Assembly (NCBI GenBank): GCA_000380225.1
Contig: KB904821.1
Location: forward strand, 3,455,631-3,519,630
Direction of reading: 5' to 3'
Length of the DNA stretch: 64,000 nucleotides
Origin: a filamentous cyanobacterium ESFC-1
GTDB taxonomy: Bacteria > Cyanobacteriota > Cyanobacteriia > Cyanobacteriales > Spirulinaceae
Shown here: one piece after another, positions 1 to 9,336 of the stretch
Numbering within the stretch: the first letter of the stretch is position 1
Layout of the letters: every line of letters starts with the position of its first letter
The notes under the pieces: model-generated
Told to the model about the DNA's origin: nothing
What the model saw: the letters and a program-made list of their open reading frames with translations, nothing else
The model's database searches: none
Made by a program: the position numbers and the translations under genes

Positions 1-488
1 CGGTGATTCTGCCCAATTCCCGCTTTTTAGAATCTGAGGTGATCAACTGGACGCACCAAACGCCGATTTCCCGCCTTAAAGTGCCGTTAGGCGTGGCTTA
101 TGGCTCCAACATTGCCACGGTGCGCCAAATCTTGCTCGAAGCGGCTCAGAATCACGCTGAGGTCTTAGCCCAACCCGCCTCTTCAGTGTTTTTTCAGGGA
201 TTTGGGGACAGTTCCCTCGATTTTGTCTTGTTGGTGTGGATTAGTAATCCTGTGCGTCAGTTTCGCATTAGAAGCGACCTTTATTTTGCCATTGAGGATA
301 TGTTTCGCGATCGCGGGGTGGAGATTCCTTTTCCGCAACGGGATTTACATTGGCGATCGGGTAACCTGGAGTTGTCTCCCACCGCGATCGATTCCCTCGA
401 TCGCTTGTCTCACAGTCTTTCGGGGTGGTTGAAACAACAATCTTCCTCGAATGGGTCTTCGGTGCGAGATGAGGAAACCGATTTTTAA
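1..488 (+). CDS. Mechanosensitive channel MscS family, C-terminal part (runs off left edge)
   Basis: The visible 160 or so residues are the C-terminal cytoplasmic portion of an MscS-type small-conductance mechanosensitive channel; the membrane helices lie outside the window. The sequence starts inside the beta domain, with the motif ILPNSRF followed by VINWTH, which is typical after the pore helix. The alpha/beta domain follows, with VAYGSN, the strongly conserved FGDSSLDF near residue 67 and the ending EIPFPQRDLH, which is the usual MscS C-terminus. About 40 poorly conserved residues rich in Ser and Gln follow. The GTG at 3 is internal, not a start. The product would release solutes when the inner membrane is stretched by osmotic downshock. 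Confidence 0.88.
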   Translation, partial: VILPNSRFLESEVINWTHQTPISRLKVPLGVAYGSNIATVRQILLEAAQNHAEVLAQPASSVFFQGFGDSSLDFVLLVWISNPVRQFRIRSDLYFAIEDMFRDRGVEIPFPQRDLHWRSGNLELSPTAIDSLDRLSHSLSGWLKQQSSSNGSSVRDEETDF

Positions 489-653
489 TAAGTTCATTTG
501 TACTTGTTCGGTGATGTGGGTTAAGATGAATCCAATCCGTCGCGATCGCGCCCTATTCAAAAAATATCACCAGACAAAAAACTTTTCTCATCTAGAAACA
601 AAGGATTCTCTAGATTTTTCTAACTGAATCAAGCAGAAAAATTGAGGTGAAAA

Positions 654-2297
654 ATGGAATTTAGTTACGCTTATAAAGGCAGCACAGGCATTAGCGAAAA
701 CGGTACAAATACCCAAATGTCTTTTGCCCCAGACACCAAACGCCCCCCTACTTATTTTATTGGGGAACTCCGCAAACATATTACCTTCCGCGAAGCCATT
801 AGCGCCTTGCATGATGTGGTGATTTCTGACTTACGCTTTCAACCCAAAGACCGCACCGAATATAAAGCTTGGCGGGAAGAACAAGATAAATTAGACATTC
901 AACTCTATGCTGCTCAACGAGAAAACTTAGCCGACAGAATTGCCCCATTACAAGCCGAACTCAACCAACTCAATCAGAATCGCTACGAACGTTTAAAACC
1001 CTTTTACAACGCTCAATATAAATTCTTCCGCCACCTCTACAAACGGGATTATGACGCTTGGTTTGTTCTCGATCCCGTGATTACTGTTCATCCTGACGAA
1101 GTGTTTTTTGAATGCTTTAGTCAAGACGAATCTAGCTATGGTCGTTTAGGAGTCAGTTACGAAGTATTTAAAAACATTCAAGACTTTGCTTGCGGTACAA
1201 CCAATATCGATTACTCGGCTGATTTATACAACGAATTTCAAAAAATCCGCACTTATAAAACCACTCAATTTCAAATCGATCCCTCTGGCTTTGAAGTGCA
1301 AACCACCCACGAAGAAGCCTATAAAGAAGTCAAAATCGACTTACCCGATAGTTGGGTGCGGGGCTTTTTACAAGTCAGTTCTGCTATGTCTCTCTCGGCA
1401 GTTCAATTTGACTTGCATCCCATGGATGTTCATAACCTCTGCTTTCTTTTACGCCGTCATAAAGAGCGACAAGGGCCCCGTAGTATTCGCTATCAATTAA
1501 CCCCCGGACAACCGATTAAAATAGTTCTCGAACCGTGGAATTATGAAATTACTTGTCCTCGGTCAATTTATCCCGGTTCCACTGAACAAACTATTCGGGT
1601 TTGGGGTCGTCGTCGTCTTCATATTCTCGAACGTTTAATTCCTATTGCTAAGAAGTTTACGGTTCATTTACTCGGAACCGGAATGCCCTCTTTTTATGTG
1701 GCCGATTTAGGGGATTTATCCTTTACTTTAGGCTTGTCCGGTTGGACGGCAAATGATTGGTCGCAGTCGGGGAATTTCGACTTAATGGCCCCCCGCGCCG
1801 ATGTAGATACAGACACCCAAAAAATGATTTTTGATGCGTTACGAGAAACCTGGGTAGAAAGCCCTGATTCTTTAGCCCAACGCCTTAATTTAAGCCGTAC
1901 TGCTGTCTTAGGCGCATTGGGTGCTTATACCCAAGCCGGACGCGCTATTTATGACCTCAATAAACAGGTTTATCGGGTGCGAGAATTAAGCCGCGACCCC
2001 TTACCCACCGAACGCTTACGCTTTCAAAATGAACGGGAAGAAAAAGCGACGCGCTTCTTAGAAAATAATGCCGTTGAAGTGAGTGAAATAACGAGCGATC
2101 GCGCCGGAAATTTAGCCTTTCAAGGAAATGTGCGCGATCGGGGCAAAACCTACAATCCGGCCCTAGTCGTTGACCGAGACGAACGTATTGCGAGTGCTGA
2201 ATGTACCTGCAATTGGCATCAACAAAATAAACTGTATAAAGGCCCTTGCGAGCATATTTTAGCCCTGAGAATGCAGCAAGCCCGTCAAATGCAGTAG
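654..2297 (+). CDS. SWIM zinc finger domain protein
   Basis: A 547-residue protein ending in a SWIM-type zinc finger: C517-x-C519, then C532-x-H534, in the context ECTCNWH...GPCEH. SWIM fingers bind DNA or proteins, and the function of this long bacterial family is not settled. The N-terminal 480 residues have no fold I can name. Residues 400-440 read like a winged-helix segment (LAQRLNLSRTAVLGALGAY), which would fit nucleic-acid binding. The start ATG is preceded by a good ribosome site (GAGGTGA, 654 minus about 11). It stands alone, followed by a repeat array. A WGR-HEAT protein of the kind sometimes found near such SWIM proteins lies far away at 59699-62968, so no operon link can be claimed. 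Confidence 0.75.
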   Translation: MEFSYAYKGSTGISENGTNTQMSFAPDTKRPPTYFIGELRKHITFREAISALHDVVISDLRFQPKDRTEYKAWREEQDKLDIQLYAAQRENLADRIAPLQAELNQLNQNRYERLKPFYNAQYKFFRHLYKRDYDAWFVLDPVITVHPDEVFFECFSQDESSYGRLGVSYEVFKNIQDFACGTTNIDYSADLYNEFQKIRTYKTTQFQIDPSGFEVQTTHEEAYKEVKIDLPDSWVRGFLQVSSAMSLSAVQFDLHPMDVHNLCFLLRRHKERQGPRSIRYQLTPGQPIKIVLEPWNYEITCPRSIYPGSTEQTIRVWGRRRLHILERLIPIAKKFTVHLLGTGMPSFYVADLGDLSFTLGLSGWTANDWSQSGNFDLMAPRADVDTDTQKMIFDALRETWVESPDSLAQRLNLSRTAVLGALGAYTQAGRAIYDLNKQVYRVRELSRDPLPTERLRFQNEREEKATRFLENNAVEVSEITSDRAGNLAFQGNVRDRGKTYNPALVVDRDERIASAECTCNWHQQNKLYKGPCEHILALRMQQARQMQ

Positions 2298-2660
2298 TTG
2301 TTGGTTGTTAGTTGTTGGTTATTGGTTATTGGTTATTGGTTATTGGTTATTGGTGACAAGTTAAGGTTTTGTGCCTATCGTAAAATTCCTTGTAGGGGCG
2401 GGGAAACCCGGTCCAAGTTTACGTTTTAGCGACACGATGGTAACATCCTCTCGTCCTAACCCTAAAGTTGAGATTGGGCGAGGAGACCTGTTCCCCGATA
2501 CGACGGTTTGAGGTTTTCTTGACATCCCGATTTTGGGCTTAACTTGTCAAAACATGGTCATTGGTAATTGGTAATTTCTTTCCACTCCCCCCCGACTGCC
2601 GATTGCCTACTGCCTACTGCCTACTGCCCACTGCCCCTTAGAAGCTGATAACTGATATAG
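2298..2660. repeat. Composite heptanucleotide repeat array (STRR type)
   Basis: Directly after the SWIM gene come TTGGTTA-type 7-mers (2298-2353), a GTAGGGGCGGGGAAACCCG segment near 2394, more TTGGTAA units near 2565, a C-rich patch, GCCTACT/GCCCACT 7-mers (about 2600-2637) and an AGAAGCTGATAACTGATA end (about 2640-2657). The same modules in the same order recur at several other places in this window. No gene is visible in the 370 bases. Confidence 0.85.
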
Positions 2661-2670
2661 ATGCGGCTGA

Positions 2671-3909
2671 TTAAATATTATTCATCGGTGTATAAGACTT
2701 CATCACCGTGGCACGATAGCGCACCACACCCGTTTTTTCACTATCAATACAACGAGCAACACCTCTGGATAAATCCAAAGTTCGGGGGGCAATAAACGGC
2801 CCGCGATCGTTAATACGGACGATCGCGCTGTTATTATTTTCTAAATTCGTCACTTTCAAATAAGTATTGAAAGGTAAGGTTGGATGCGCCGCCGTAAACG
2901 CCAACTGATCGTAAGTTTCACCATTGGCGGTCAGACGACCGTGAAAATAATCGCCATACCAAGAAGCCAAACCTTCGAGCTTATTATCGGTCGGCACTAA
3001 ATCGTATAAATAACTTTGAGCTTCGGCTAATTTGAGGGGGGGAACATTCAACGCCACCCGCAAGTTATTCACCCAGTTAATCGTCAATAACTCGCGATCG
3101 TGTTCGCGACCCACCGCGATCTCTTCGTTGACCACAAACAACAAGCGGCCTTTCATCATTACCGCCGGTTTTCCACCGAGAAAAGCGGGATGAATCTTAC
3201 GCGCATCAAAATCATCTGCCCTTAAAACCTGTTGCAAACGCTGGGCTGTTAACTCCGCTTGTTGACGATTGGCAAGTTGGGTGATGAGTTTGCCATTTAC
3301 CCAAATTTGAAAGGAACTATCCTGACTCACCGTTTCGACCACATCAGGATTGAACATCGATACCGGGGCTTCTAAGCGGCTGTAGGGATGTAAGGGTTGT
3401 TCTGTGGCTGCTGTCAAGATAGCGGCTTGATTGTGCTGCGACCTCGAAAGCAGTCGCTCGTCATCTCTAACAGCTTGCAAAGCCTGTTCTAAGCGATAAG
3501 TTAAGCTCGTCGTTTCAGGAGGAGGCAGTTTGACCAGAGTTTTGGCCGCACCTTGGGAGGATAAAATTTTGGGGTCGGGGTCAGGATAACAAAACGAGCG
3601 ATCCAGGGTGTTGCGCCAATAAGACCCCTCAAACCTTTCGCGATTTTGGAGTAGGGCTGGATTGGTCACGATTTCCTTAAAGCCCCGACTGGCTCGCAAC
3701 TGCTTGGAGCCAAGATGTAGAGGAGAGGCTAATAATCCACTACTGGTTTGTAATGAGTTTGGTATTTCGATGCCCCAGTTCAACACCGAAGTCGTTGAGC
3801 GTCCTACCCAGGCATTGACGAGGCGATCGGAAACTTTGAGTAAATCCTGACTAGAAGCCAGCAAGATGCTGAGACAGGATGTTACCCAAGCAAGTTTAAA
3901 TAAAGGCAT
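2671..3909 (-). CDS. rlpA: RlpA-like septal ring lytic transglycosylase (DPBB domain)
   Basis: A 412-residue exported protein. The N-terminus has a short charged start and a hydrophobic stretch (residues 5-20) that fits a signal peptide. The C-terminal 100 residues are a double-psi beta-barrel of the RlpA type: GLASWYGDYFHGRLTANGE, then TAAHPTLPFNTYLKVTN and VRINDRGPF near residue 370, ending LDLSRGVA. RlpA enzymes cleave peptidoglycan glycan strands that lack stem peptides and act at division septa, or in filamentous species at cell junctions. The long middle region (residues 60-300) is specific to cyanobacteria and of unknown role, perhaps cell-wall targeting. The gene is transcribed away from the PhzF-like gene at 4086. 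The first ATG of the frame was chosen because it gives the signal peptide. Confidence 0.85.
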   Translation of the reverse strand: MPLFKLAWVTSCLSILLASSQDLLKVSDRLVNAWVGRSTTSVLNWGIEIPNSLQTSSGLLASPLHLGSKQLRASRGFKEIVTNPALLQNRERFEGSYWRNTLDRSFCYPDPDPKILSSQGAAKTLVKLPPPETTSLTYRLEQALQAVRDDERLLSRSQHNQAAILTAATEQPLHPYSRLEAPVSMFNPDVVETVSQDSSFQIWVNGKLITQLANRQQAELTAQRLQQVLRADDFDARKIHPAFLGGKPAVMMKGRLLFVVNEEIAVGREHDRELLTINWVNNLRVALNVPPLKLAEAQSYLYDLVPTDNKLEGLASWYGDYFHGRLTANGETYDQLAFTAAHPTLPFNTYLKVTNLENNNSAIVRINDRGPFIAPRTLDLSRGVARCIDSEKTGVVRYRATVMKSYTPMNNI

Positions 3910-3999
3910 GAGTTATTTTAGGGTCTGCAAATACACGCTCTGGCTAGTCGATTGTTCTCAAGTATACAGAACTTAAATTTCTTTGAATCCGTCAGAGGA

Positions 4000-4035
4000 G
4001 CGATCCCCAATTTGCTCAATTGTGTTGGGGATCGC
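4000..4035. other. Perfect 11-bp inverted repeat between divergent genes
   Basis: Arms GCGATCCCCAA (4000-4010) and TTGGGGATCGC (4025-4035) enclose a 14-base loop. The repeat lies between the divergent rlpA and PhzF-like genes, about 50 bases before the latter, so it cannot end either transcript. It could be an operator, a 5'-leader hairpin or a decayed HIP1-derived palindrome. Confidence 0.6.
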
Positions 4036-4085
4036 CTAGATTTGTACGTTTGACCTCAATTTTCAACCCTCAAAAATATTAAAAC

Positions 4086-4982
4086 ATGACTTCAATTCCT
4101 TTTTATCTTGTGGATGTATTTGCTTGCGATCGCTATACGGGCAACCCCCTGGCGGTAGTTTTGAATGCCGAGGCTCTCAGCGAAATCGCCATGCAGCAGA
4201 TCGCCCAAGAAATGAACTACTCCGAAACCACTTTCATCGGGCAAACCTCTAGCCCCGATCGCGGTTATCCTGTCCGAATTTTCACCCCCAAAACTGAGTT
4301 GCCCTTTGCCGGACATCCGACTTTGGGAACGGCTTATGTTATTAAATATTTTGTGTTGAACGATCCCGATCTCAGCCAAATTTCTCTCAACTTAAAAGTT
4401 GGGTCAATTCCTGTAACCTTTGAAAAGAAAAAGGGCGATCGCGAAATTATCTGGATGCAGCAAAATCCGCCCCAGTTTACCCAGAAATTTACCCCGGATG
4501 AGATCGCCGCCTTACTCAACCTCAGTCCCGACGACATTGACCCTCGTTTCCCCATTCAAGGGGTTTCAACGGGAGTTAGTTTCGCGATCGTTCCCCTCAA
4601 AACTCTGGCGGCGGTCAAAAAAGCGGGTCTCAATCGCGATCGCTATCCGACTTGGCAAAATACCACCACCGCCCAAGGCATTTTAGTTTTCTGCCCGGAA
4701 ACTTATGGGGCTGAAAATGATTTAAATGTGCGGGTTTTTGCCCCTGCTTTAGGCATTACAGAAGACCCGGCTACAGGCAGCGCTAATGGCTGTTTAGCGG
4801 CTTATTTAACTCAATATCAATATTGGGATCAGACTGCTATTGAAGCTCGCATCGAACAAGGTTATGAAATCCAGCGACCCTCTCTGTTATATTTAAAAGC
4901 CAGTTATGAGCAAGAAATTTGGCAGATTTTAGTCGGTGGAGCCGCGATCCCCGTTGCTCAGGGCGAACTTTTTTCTGATTAA
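4086..4982 (+). CDS. PhzF family isomerase/epimerase-like protein
   Basis: A 298-residue protein with the diaminopimelate-epimerase-like fold of the PhzF family. Recognisable motifs are VDVFACDRYTGNPLAVV at the N-terminus, NYSETTF (residues 44-50) with the family's catalytic Glu at E47, FAGHPTLGTAYV around residue 75 and the second-half signature EDPATGSANGCLAAYL near residue 220. PhzF itself isomerises trans-2,3-dihydro-3-hydroxyanthranilate in phenazine synthesis. No phenazine genes are present here, so this is one of the many general PhzF relatives whose substrate is unknown. Length matches the family (about 260-300). The gene is monocistronic and convergent with the glycosyltransferase that ends at 5100. 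Confidence 0.88.
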   Translation: MTSIPFYLVDVFACDRYTGNPLAVVLNAEALSEIAMQQIAQEMNYSETTFIGQTSSPDRGYPVRIFTPKTELPFAGHPTLGTAYVIKYFVLNDPDLSQISLNLKVGSIPVTFEKKKGDREIIWMQQNPPQFTQKFTPDEIAALLNLSPDDIDPRFPIQGVSTGVSFAIVPLKTLAAVKKAGLNRDRYPTWQNTTTAQGILVFCPETYGAENDLNVRVFAPALGITEDPATGSANGCLAAYLTQYQYWDQTAIEARIEQGYEIQRPSLLYLKASYEQEIWQILVGGAAIPVAQGELFSD

Positions 4983-5099
4983 GAAATATTAAAATTTCAG
5001 GAATTTCTAAAGTTTTTAAATCGGTGGCTAAAATGACGCGATCGCGCCGATTTCTCTCAAAATTAGTTTTGATATTTCCATCATTAATATTAATAATGA

Positions 5100-6221
5100 T
5101 TAGTTTTTACTATCTTTAAAACATTGACGTAAACGCTCGGCAAATGCAGCCTTACCAAAATGCTGTAAACACTGCTCCCGCAACCAATCCCCATCACAAC
5201 GGACATCTTGGTTTTGGAGAATTTCCACACAAGCCTCTGCCACAGCCTCCGGGGAGCGATGCGGCACACGCCAGCCCAACTTGCCTTCTAACAGGGGATC
5301 GGCAGAGCCATCATCATCCCCAGACAACACGGGTAAACCACAAGCCATCGCTTCGAGGTAGACAATGCCAAATCCTTCCTGAGACGGCATGATATAGGCA
5401 TCAGCGACCCGGTAGTGGTCTACTAATTCTGCGGTGGGGACAAATCCGGCAAACACGACGATCTCGCGCACTCCCAAATCCCTTGCTAACTGCTCCAAAC
5501 GGGGGCGATCGTCCCCACGACCAATCACCAGATACTTTACCTCCGGGAAATGCTTGGCAATTTGCGGTAATGCCCGAATCGTCACATCTACCCCTTTGTA
5601 AATATCTCCCGACCACAAACGAGCCACCGTCATTAAAACTTGGGCATTTTCTAACTTATATTTTGCGAGCAAATGGGGCGGTTTAGTTCCCGGAAAAAAG
5701 CGATCGCCATCCACCATGCAAGGTAGCCAGCGAAACAACTGGGGATCGAGATGGTTGGCTTGACTGGCTTGTTTGCTGCTGTAATGGCTCACCGTCCAGA
5801 TGGCCTCAGCGTGGCTCAGGGCTTCTTGTTCGGGACGACTCACCGGAGACCAAACTTCCTTTCCGTGAGCAATGACGGTGTAGGGAATGTTGAATGGCTG
5901 ACACAACCGATGAATGAGGGGGGCTAAATTGAGATGACCGCAAAAAACGTGCCGGGGTCGCTGCCAGAGGATAAAGTTGAATAGCTGTAAAACAAAGTTA
6001 ATGCGTCCCAAGCGACGGGAGGGATGCTTGAAACAATGAAACTTCAAGCGAGATGAAGCAAAGGGATTGTCTAAACGGGGGCGATCGCGCAGCACAAAGA
6101 CATCGGCGGCGGGTTGGTCATCCAATGCCGCGTAAGCTTCCAAAAGGTTTTGATTATAAGTCTGAATTCCCCCTTCGCATTCAAAAACCTCTAAAAATGC
6201 GAAAACAAAACCATTACTCAT
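5100..6221 (-). CDS. Glycosyltransferase family 4
   Basis: A 373-residue GT-B glycosyltransferase. The C-terminal half shows the GT4 pattern: MTVARLW...YKGVDVTIRALP (about residues 196-220), VIGRGDDRPRLEQLA, VFAGFVP and the EX7E motif within PSQEGFGIVYLEAM near residue 285. Such enzymes transfer a sugar from a nucleotide-sugar to glycan or lipid acceptors at the inner membrane face. Acceptor and sugar cannot be read from the sequence. It is followed on the same strand, 90 bases upstream in coordinates, by the DUF4112 gene at 6311-6787, so the two may be co-transcribed. It is not part of the polysaccharide cluster at 39-46 kb. Confidence 0.88.
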   Translation of the reverse strand: MSNGFVFAFLEVFECEGGIQTYNQNLLEAYAALDDQPAADVFVLRDRPRLDNPFASSRLKFHCFKHPSRRLGRINFVLQLFNFILWQRPRHVFCGHLNLAPLIHRLCQPFNIPYTVIAHGKEVWSPVSRPEQEALSHAEAIWTVSHYSSKQASQANHLDPQLFRWLPCMVDGDRFFPGTKPPHLLAKYKLENAQVLMTVARLWSGDIYKGVDVTIRALPQIAKHFPEVKYLVIGRGDDRPRLEQLARDLGVREIVVFAGFVPTAELVDHYRVADAYIMPSQEGFGIVYLEAMACGLPVLSGDDDGSADPLLEGKLGWRVPHRSPEAVAEACVEILQNQDVRCDGDWLREQCLQHFGKAAFAERLRQCFKDSKN

Positions 6222-6310
6222 TGTTTTTTGCCCATTGTGCCGATTTTAAGGATACGCCCCGATGGTTCTCTTATTACTATTCCCCAAACGCGACCCAAAA
6301 TCCCGATAAA

Positions 6311-6787
6311 TTACGCACCCAAGGCTTGCCAAATTGCTCGTAGGATCGCGATCGCCAGTACCGTCGTCCCCACCAATACCAACGCCACCACACTCAACAA
6401 CAAAATCACAAAAACCCAATTGACCTTCGTTTCTTGGGGTGCAACTTCGAGGTGTTCTTCGAGTAGTTGCAGGTTTTGTCGATTCGCTTTCCAAGCCGCG
6501 TCAAATAAATCCCCTGCTACCGGAACCGTCCCCACCAATAATTCCAGAATGATATTAAACGTCATCTGGGTCAACTTCTCTTTCGGGGCTCCCAGACGGG
6601 CGGCTTGCAAGACGATATAACTGCTGAATATTGCCCCAGCATAATCCCCAACCGCCGGAATTAGACCGATAATGGGGTCGAGGCCAATGCGCCAAGATGT
6701 ACCGGGAATCGTGATGGCATTATCGAGCCAGTGAGAGAGGAGACGGATTTGTTTGAGTTGATTGGGAGTGCGATCGTGAGGGGTCAT
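6311..6787 (-). CDS. DUF4112 domain protein
   Basis: A 158-residue small membrane protein of the DUF4112 family. The family pattern is clear: LDNAITIPGTSWRIGLDPI, then GLIPAVGDYAGAIFSSYIV and VGTVPVAGDLFDAAWKAN, two related glycine/aspartate loops beside hydrophobic helices. A C-terminal transmembrane segment is visible at residues 125-148 (WVFVILLLSVVALVLVGTTV). Biochemical function is unknown. It lies upstream of the GT4 gene on the same strand. The start ATG is the only plausible one. Confidence 0.85.
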   Translation of the reverse strand: MTPHDRTPNQLKQIRLLSHWLDNAITIPGTSWRIGLDPIIGLIPAVGDYAGAIFSSYIVLQAARLGAPKEKLTQMTFNIILELLVGTVPVAGDLFDAAWKANRQNLQLLEEHLEVAPQETKVNWVFVILLLSVVALVLVGTTVLAIAILRAIWQALGA

Positions 6788-6839
6788 TTTTTTTATTAGC
6801 GTTGAGGGTCACGTTTACCCGATAGTCTACTGGTTTTCT

Positions 6840-6872
6840 GTTATTTGTTATTGGTTGTTGGTTGTTGGTTTT
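6840..6872. repeat. Short TTGGTTG heptad repeats
   Basis: A small array of ATTGGTTGTTGG-type 7-mers lies in the intergenic region between the divergent DUF4112 and Uma2 genes. It belongs to the same family as the larger arrays elsewhere in the window. Confidence 0.7.
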
Positions 6873-6973
6873 TCCTTTTTTTGTATCTTGCCAGCATTTT
6901 GCTCAATTCTCGTCCCCATAGAGAATGAACTTTAACCCCTAAAATAGAATCAGCTTCAAAGCGAGGTGAAACG

Positions 6974-7549
6974 ATGGTGGAATTAACAACAGAAAAACTT
7001 TATAGTTTTGCAGCATATTGTCAGTATGACGACGGCACAGAAAAGCGTTATGAATTAGTGGATGGAAGATTAGAAGTTGTGAATCCCCCAACCTTTCGCC
7101 ATATCTTAATTGCTAAATATCTTGAACGAGCAATAGATTTAGAAATTGCCCGCTTGAATTTACCCTGGTTATGTATCCGAGAAGCAGGAATTCGCACAGG
7201 TTTACGAAAGTCGAGATTGAGCGATCTTTTTGTTGTCACCCAAGCCCAAATACAAACCCTCATGGATCGCTCGGCCATTTGTGAAACGCCGCCGTTATTA
7301 GCCATTGAAGTTGTCAGTCCTGAATCCGTCACGCGAGATTATCGCTACAAACGCTCCGAGTATGCCGCGTTGGGTATTTTAGAATATTGGATTGTCGATC
7401 CGATTGAAAATAAAGTTACTGTTTTAACGCTGAATGAAGGGCTATATGACGAGGTAGTTTTTACCGGAGAAAGTCGCATTATTTCCCAACAATTTCCTGA
7501 ATTAACATTAACTGTAATCCAGATTTTAACCGACCCGACCACCGAGTAA
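6974..7549 (+). CDS. Uma2 family (DUF820) PD-(D/E)XK nuclease-like protein
   Basis: A 191-residue protein of the Uma2/DUF820 family, which is greatly expanded in cyanobacteria and has a PD-(D/E)XK nuclease fold. Visible markers are RYELVDGRL (E27), SRLSDLFVV (D84), LLAIEVVSP (E112) with K126 in RDYRYKRSEYAALGI, and EYWIVDP near residue 138. These are the family's usual catalytic and structural positions, and all are retained. The real substrate is unknown; the genes are often called endonucleases and sit in mobile or defence neighbourhoods, as here. GAGGTGA stands before the ATG. It marks the left edge of the accessory island and precedes the NACHT gene on the same strand. Confidence 0.88.
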   Translation: MVELTTEKLYSFAAYCQYDDGTEKRYELVDGRLEVVNPPTFRHILIAKYLERAIDLEIARLNLPWLCIREAGIRTGLRKSRLSDLFVVTQAQIQTLMDRSAICETPPLLAIEVVSPESVTRDYRYKRSEYAALGILEYWIVDPIENKVTVLTLNEGLYDEVVFTGESRIISQQFPELTLTVIQILTDPTTE

Positions 7550-7623
7550 AACCAGCTTTTTGAATCTTCATTCTTGCCCATAAACCCAATCCTTTAGAAT
7601 AATGATAGCGTTTGGGGAAAACG

Positions 7624-9288
7624 ATGGATATAAGGCGATCGCTGGTTAAGTTAACGATTGGTAGTGGCTGTGTATTGGGAGGTTTGGCGTTTCCGCCTTT
7701 ACTGGCAGGAGAAGGAATTGTTTGGGGAACTGTCCTTGCGACGGCCTTGGGAAGTGTTGCAGCCGGGAATACTGCCAATGTCATTGACGCATTGATTGAT
7801 GGTAAGGAAAGTCCGGTTTCTCTACAAAACCAAGACTTAACCAAAGCCGTCGGAAAAGCGATCGCTGCCGTCATTACTTTGGAAGCGCAACAACACCAAG
7901 GTAAAACGCGCAAGCACCTAGAGAAAATTGCGGCTCAAGCCAAAGATAACTGGGTCGCTATTGCCAAACAGGAACTTGCAACCGACCGTTATCCCGCACT
8001 CAAAGAAGCCAAACTCGACGAATTTTTGACCCCAAATGAAGACAAAGACACACTGACCCAACAAGGCAATATCGACGTTGAGGAATGGCGTACTATTTTC
8101 GTCAAGCTAGACGCAATGGCAGACTCGCGGGGAGAGTTTGAACTCCCTGAGACTGTTAAAAAGGAAGTCGCCGAATTACTACACACCACCTTCCCCAAAG
8201 CCTTACGAGAAACCCTCAAAGAAGATTTTGCCAAGGATGGGAAAGCCTTTGCGGGATTAACCTTGCAGTTACTCACGGGGATGCAAGCCCAACTCCACCA
8301 ACTGCGAACCGACTCAACAGGAATTGATACTGCGGAATTAACCCGAATTTTGCGACAGTTCCAGCATATAGAAACCCAATTACAAGGAAATATTACGCAG
8401 CAGCAGGCATTTTTTAGCGATATTGCCGATAACATCAATTCTGGTTTTGCTGAAGTCTGTCAGCAGTTGGGAGTGATGGAAACCCAAATCGCTAAGTTGT
8501 TGCAAGGTTTAGAAAGCACTCTAGAAAGTTTGGTGGCAGAAATTCGAGCGCATTTTGATGCCGCTAACCCCCATATTTCCCTAACAGAATGGCGATTCAT
8601 TGCCGAGTTGATGCTGGCTAACCGACAGGCATTGACGGCCAATCCGGCATTTAAGCGGGTGGATGTCTATGTGCCGTTGGGATTGGTGGAACGTCGCCCA
8701 CCCAAGCAACCGAAACCGGGGCAAAATATAGAAACCCTAGGGCAAGATTTGCAACGAGACGTAGAGACGATTACCCCAATCGCCGAGGATAAGTTTTTTA
8801 ACCAGGTTTTGCGGCAGGGGAAAAGTCCCCAAAGTCAGGGGCGACGGATTGCGATCATTGGCGAACCGGGGTCAGGAAAAACCACGCGGTTACAGGCGAT
8901 CGCGGATTGGATATTGGCAGAAAATCTCGGCATCCCGATTTGGATTGAGTTGGCACAATTTACTGAACCGACGCGGGTGGATTATCTGGAAAAATGGCTG
9001 AAGTTAGCGGGAGTTGAAGGGGCAATAACGTCTCTCCAAGACCATAAAGAGCATCTCTGGTTCTTGATGGATGGTTTGGATGAAATGGTAGCCCGGATTG
9101 AACAGCCCCATGTGTCCCAATTATTAACAGGGTGGGTGGGGTTAGGACGGGCGATTATTACCTGTCGGGTGAATGTCTGGGAAGCAGATCGAAATGCCTT
9201 TTCCGGGTTTGATGTGTATCGGAATTTACCCTTTGATACAGAACAAATGGAAGCATTTATTCGGCAGTTTTTCGCTCAAACTCATTAG
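7624..9288 (+). CDS. NACHT NTPase protein, apparently truncated after the NTPase core
   Basis: About 554 residues from the ATG at 7624 (a TTG lies four codons earlier; the ATG has GGGGA in front and is preferred). The N-terminus has hydrophobic, glycine-rich helices (residues 8-50), followed by a long alpha-helical region. The NACHT domain begins near residue 408, with Walker A GEPGSGKTT and Walker B LWFLMDGLDEM near residue 480. STAND/NACHT ATPases act as switch-like sensors in defence or signalling and normally continue into winged-helix and repeat sensor domains. Here the reading frame stops soon after the segment FRQFF-like end of the core (last residues FFAQTH), so the sensor part is missing. 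It is likely a decayed gene or a minimal variant. The antitoxin gene follows 48 bases later. Confidence 0.75.
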   Translation: MDIRRSLVKLTIGSGCVLGGLAFPPLLAGEGIVWGTVLATALGSVAAGNTANVIDALIDGKESPVSLQNQDLTKAVGKAIAAVITLEAQQHQGKTRKHLEKIAAQAKDNWVAIAKQELATDRYPALKEAKLDEFLTPNEDKDTLTQQGNIDVEEWRTIFVKLDAMADSRGEFELPETVKKEVAELLHTTFPKALRETLKEDFAKDGKAFAGLTLQLLTGMQAQLHQLRTDSTGIDTAELTRILRQFQHIETQLQGNITQQQAFFSDIADNINSGFAEVCQQLGVMETQIAKLLQGLESTLESLVAEIRAHFDAANPHISLTEWRFIAELMLANRQALTANPAFKRVDVYVPLGLVERRPPKQPKPGQNIETLGQDLQRDVETITPIAEDKFFNQVLRQGKSPQSQGRRIAIIGEPGSGKTTRLQAIADWILAENLGIPIWIELAQFTEPTRVDYLEKWLKLAGVEGAITSLQDHKEHLWFLMDGLDEMVARIEQPHVSQLLTGWVGLGRAIITCRVNVWEADRNAFSGFDVYRNLPFDTEQMEAFIRQFFAQTH

Positions 9289-9336
9289 ATTAAAATCGGA
9301 GCAAACAGACTCTTTTATCAGTAGGAATTAATCACC

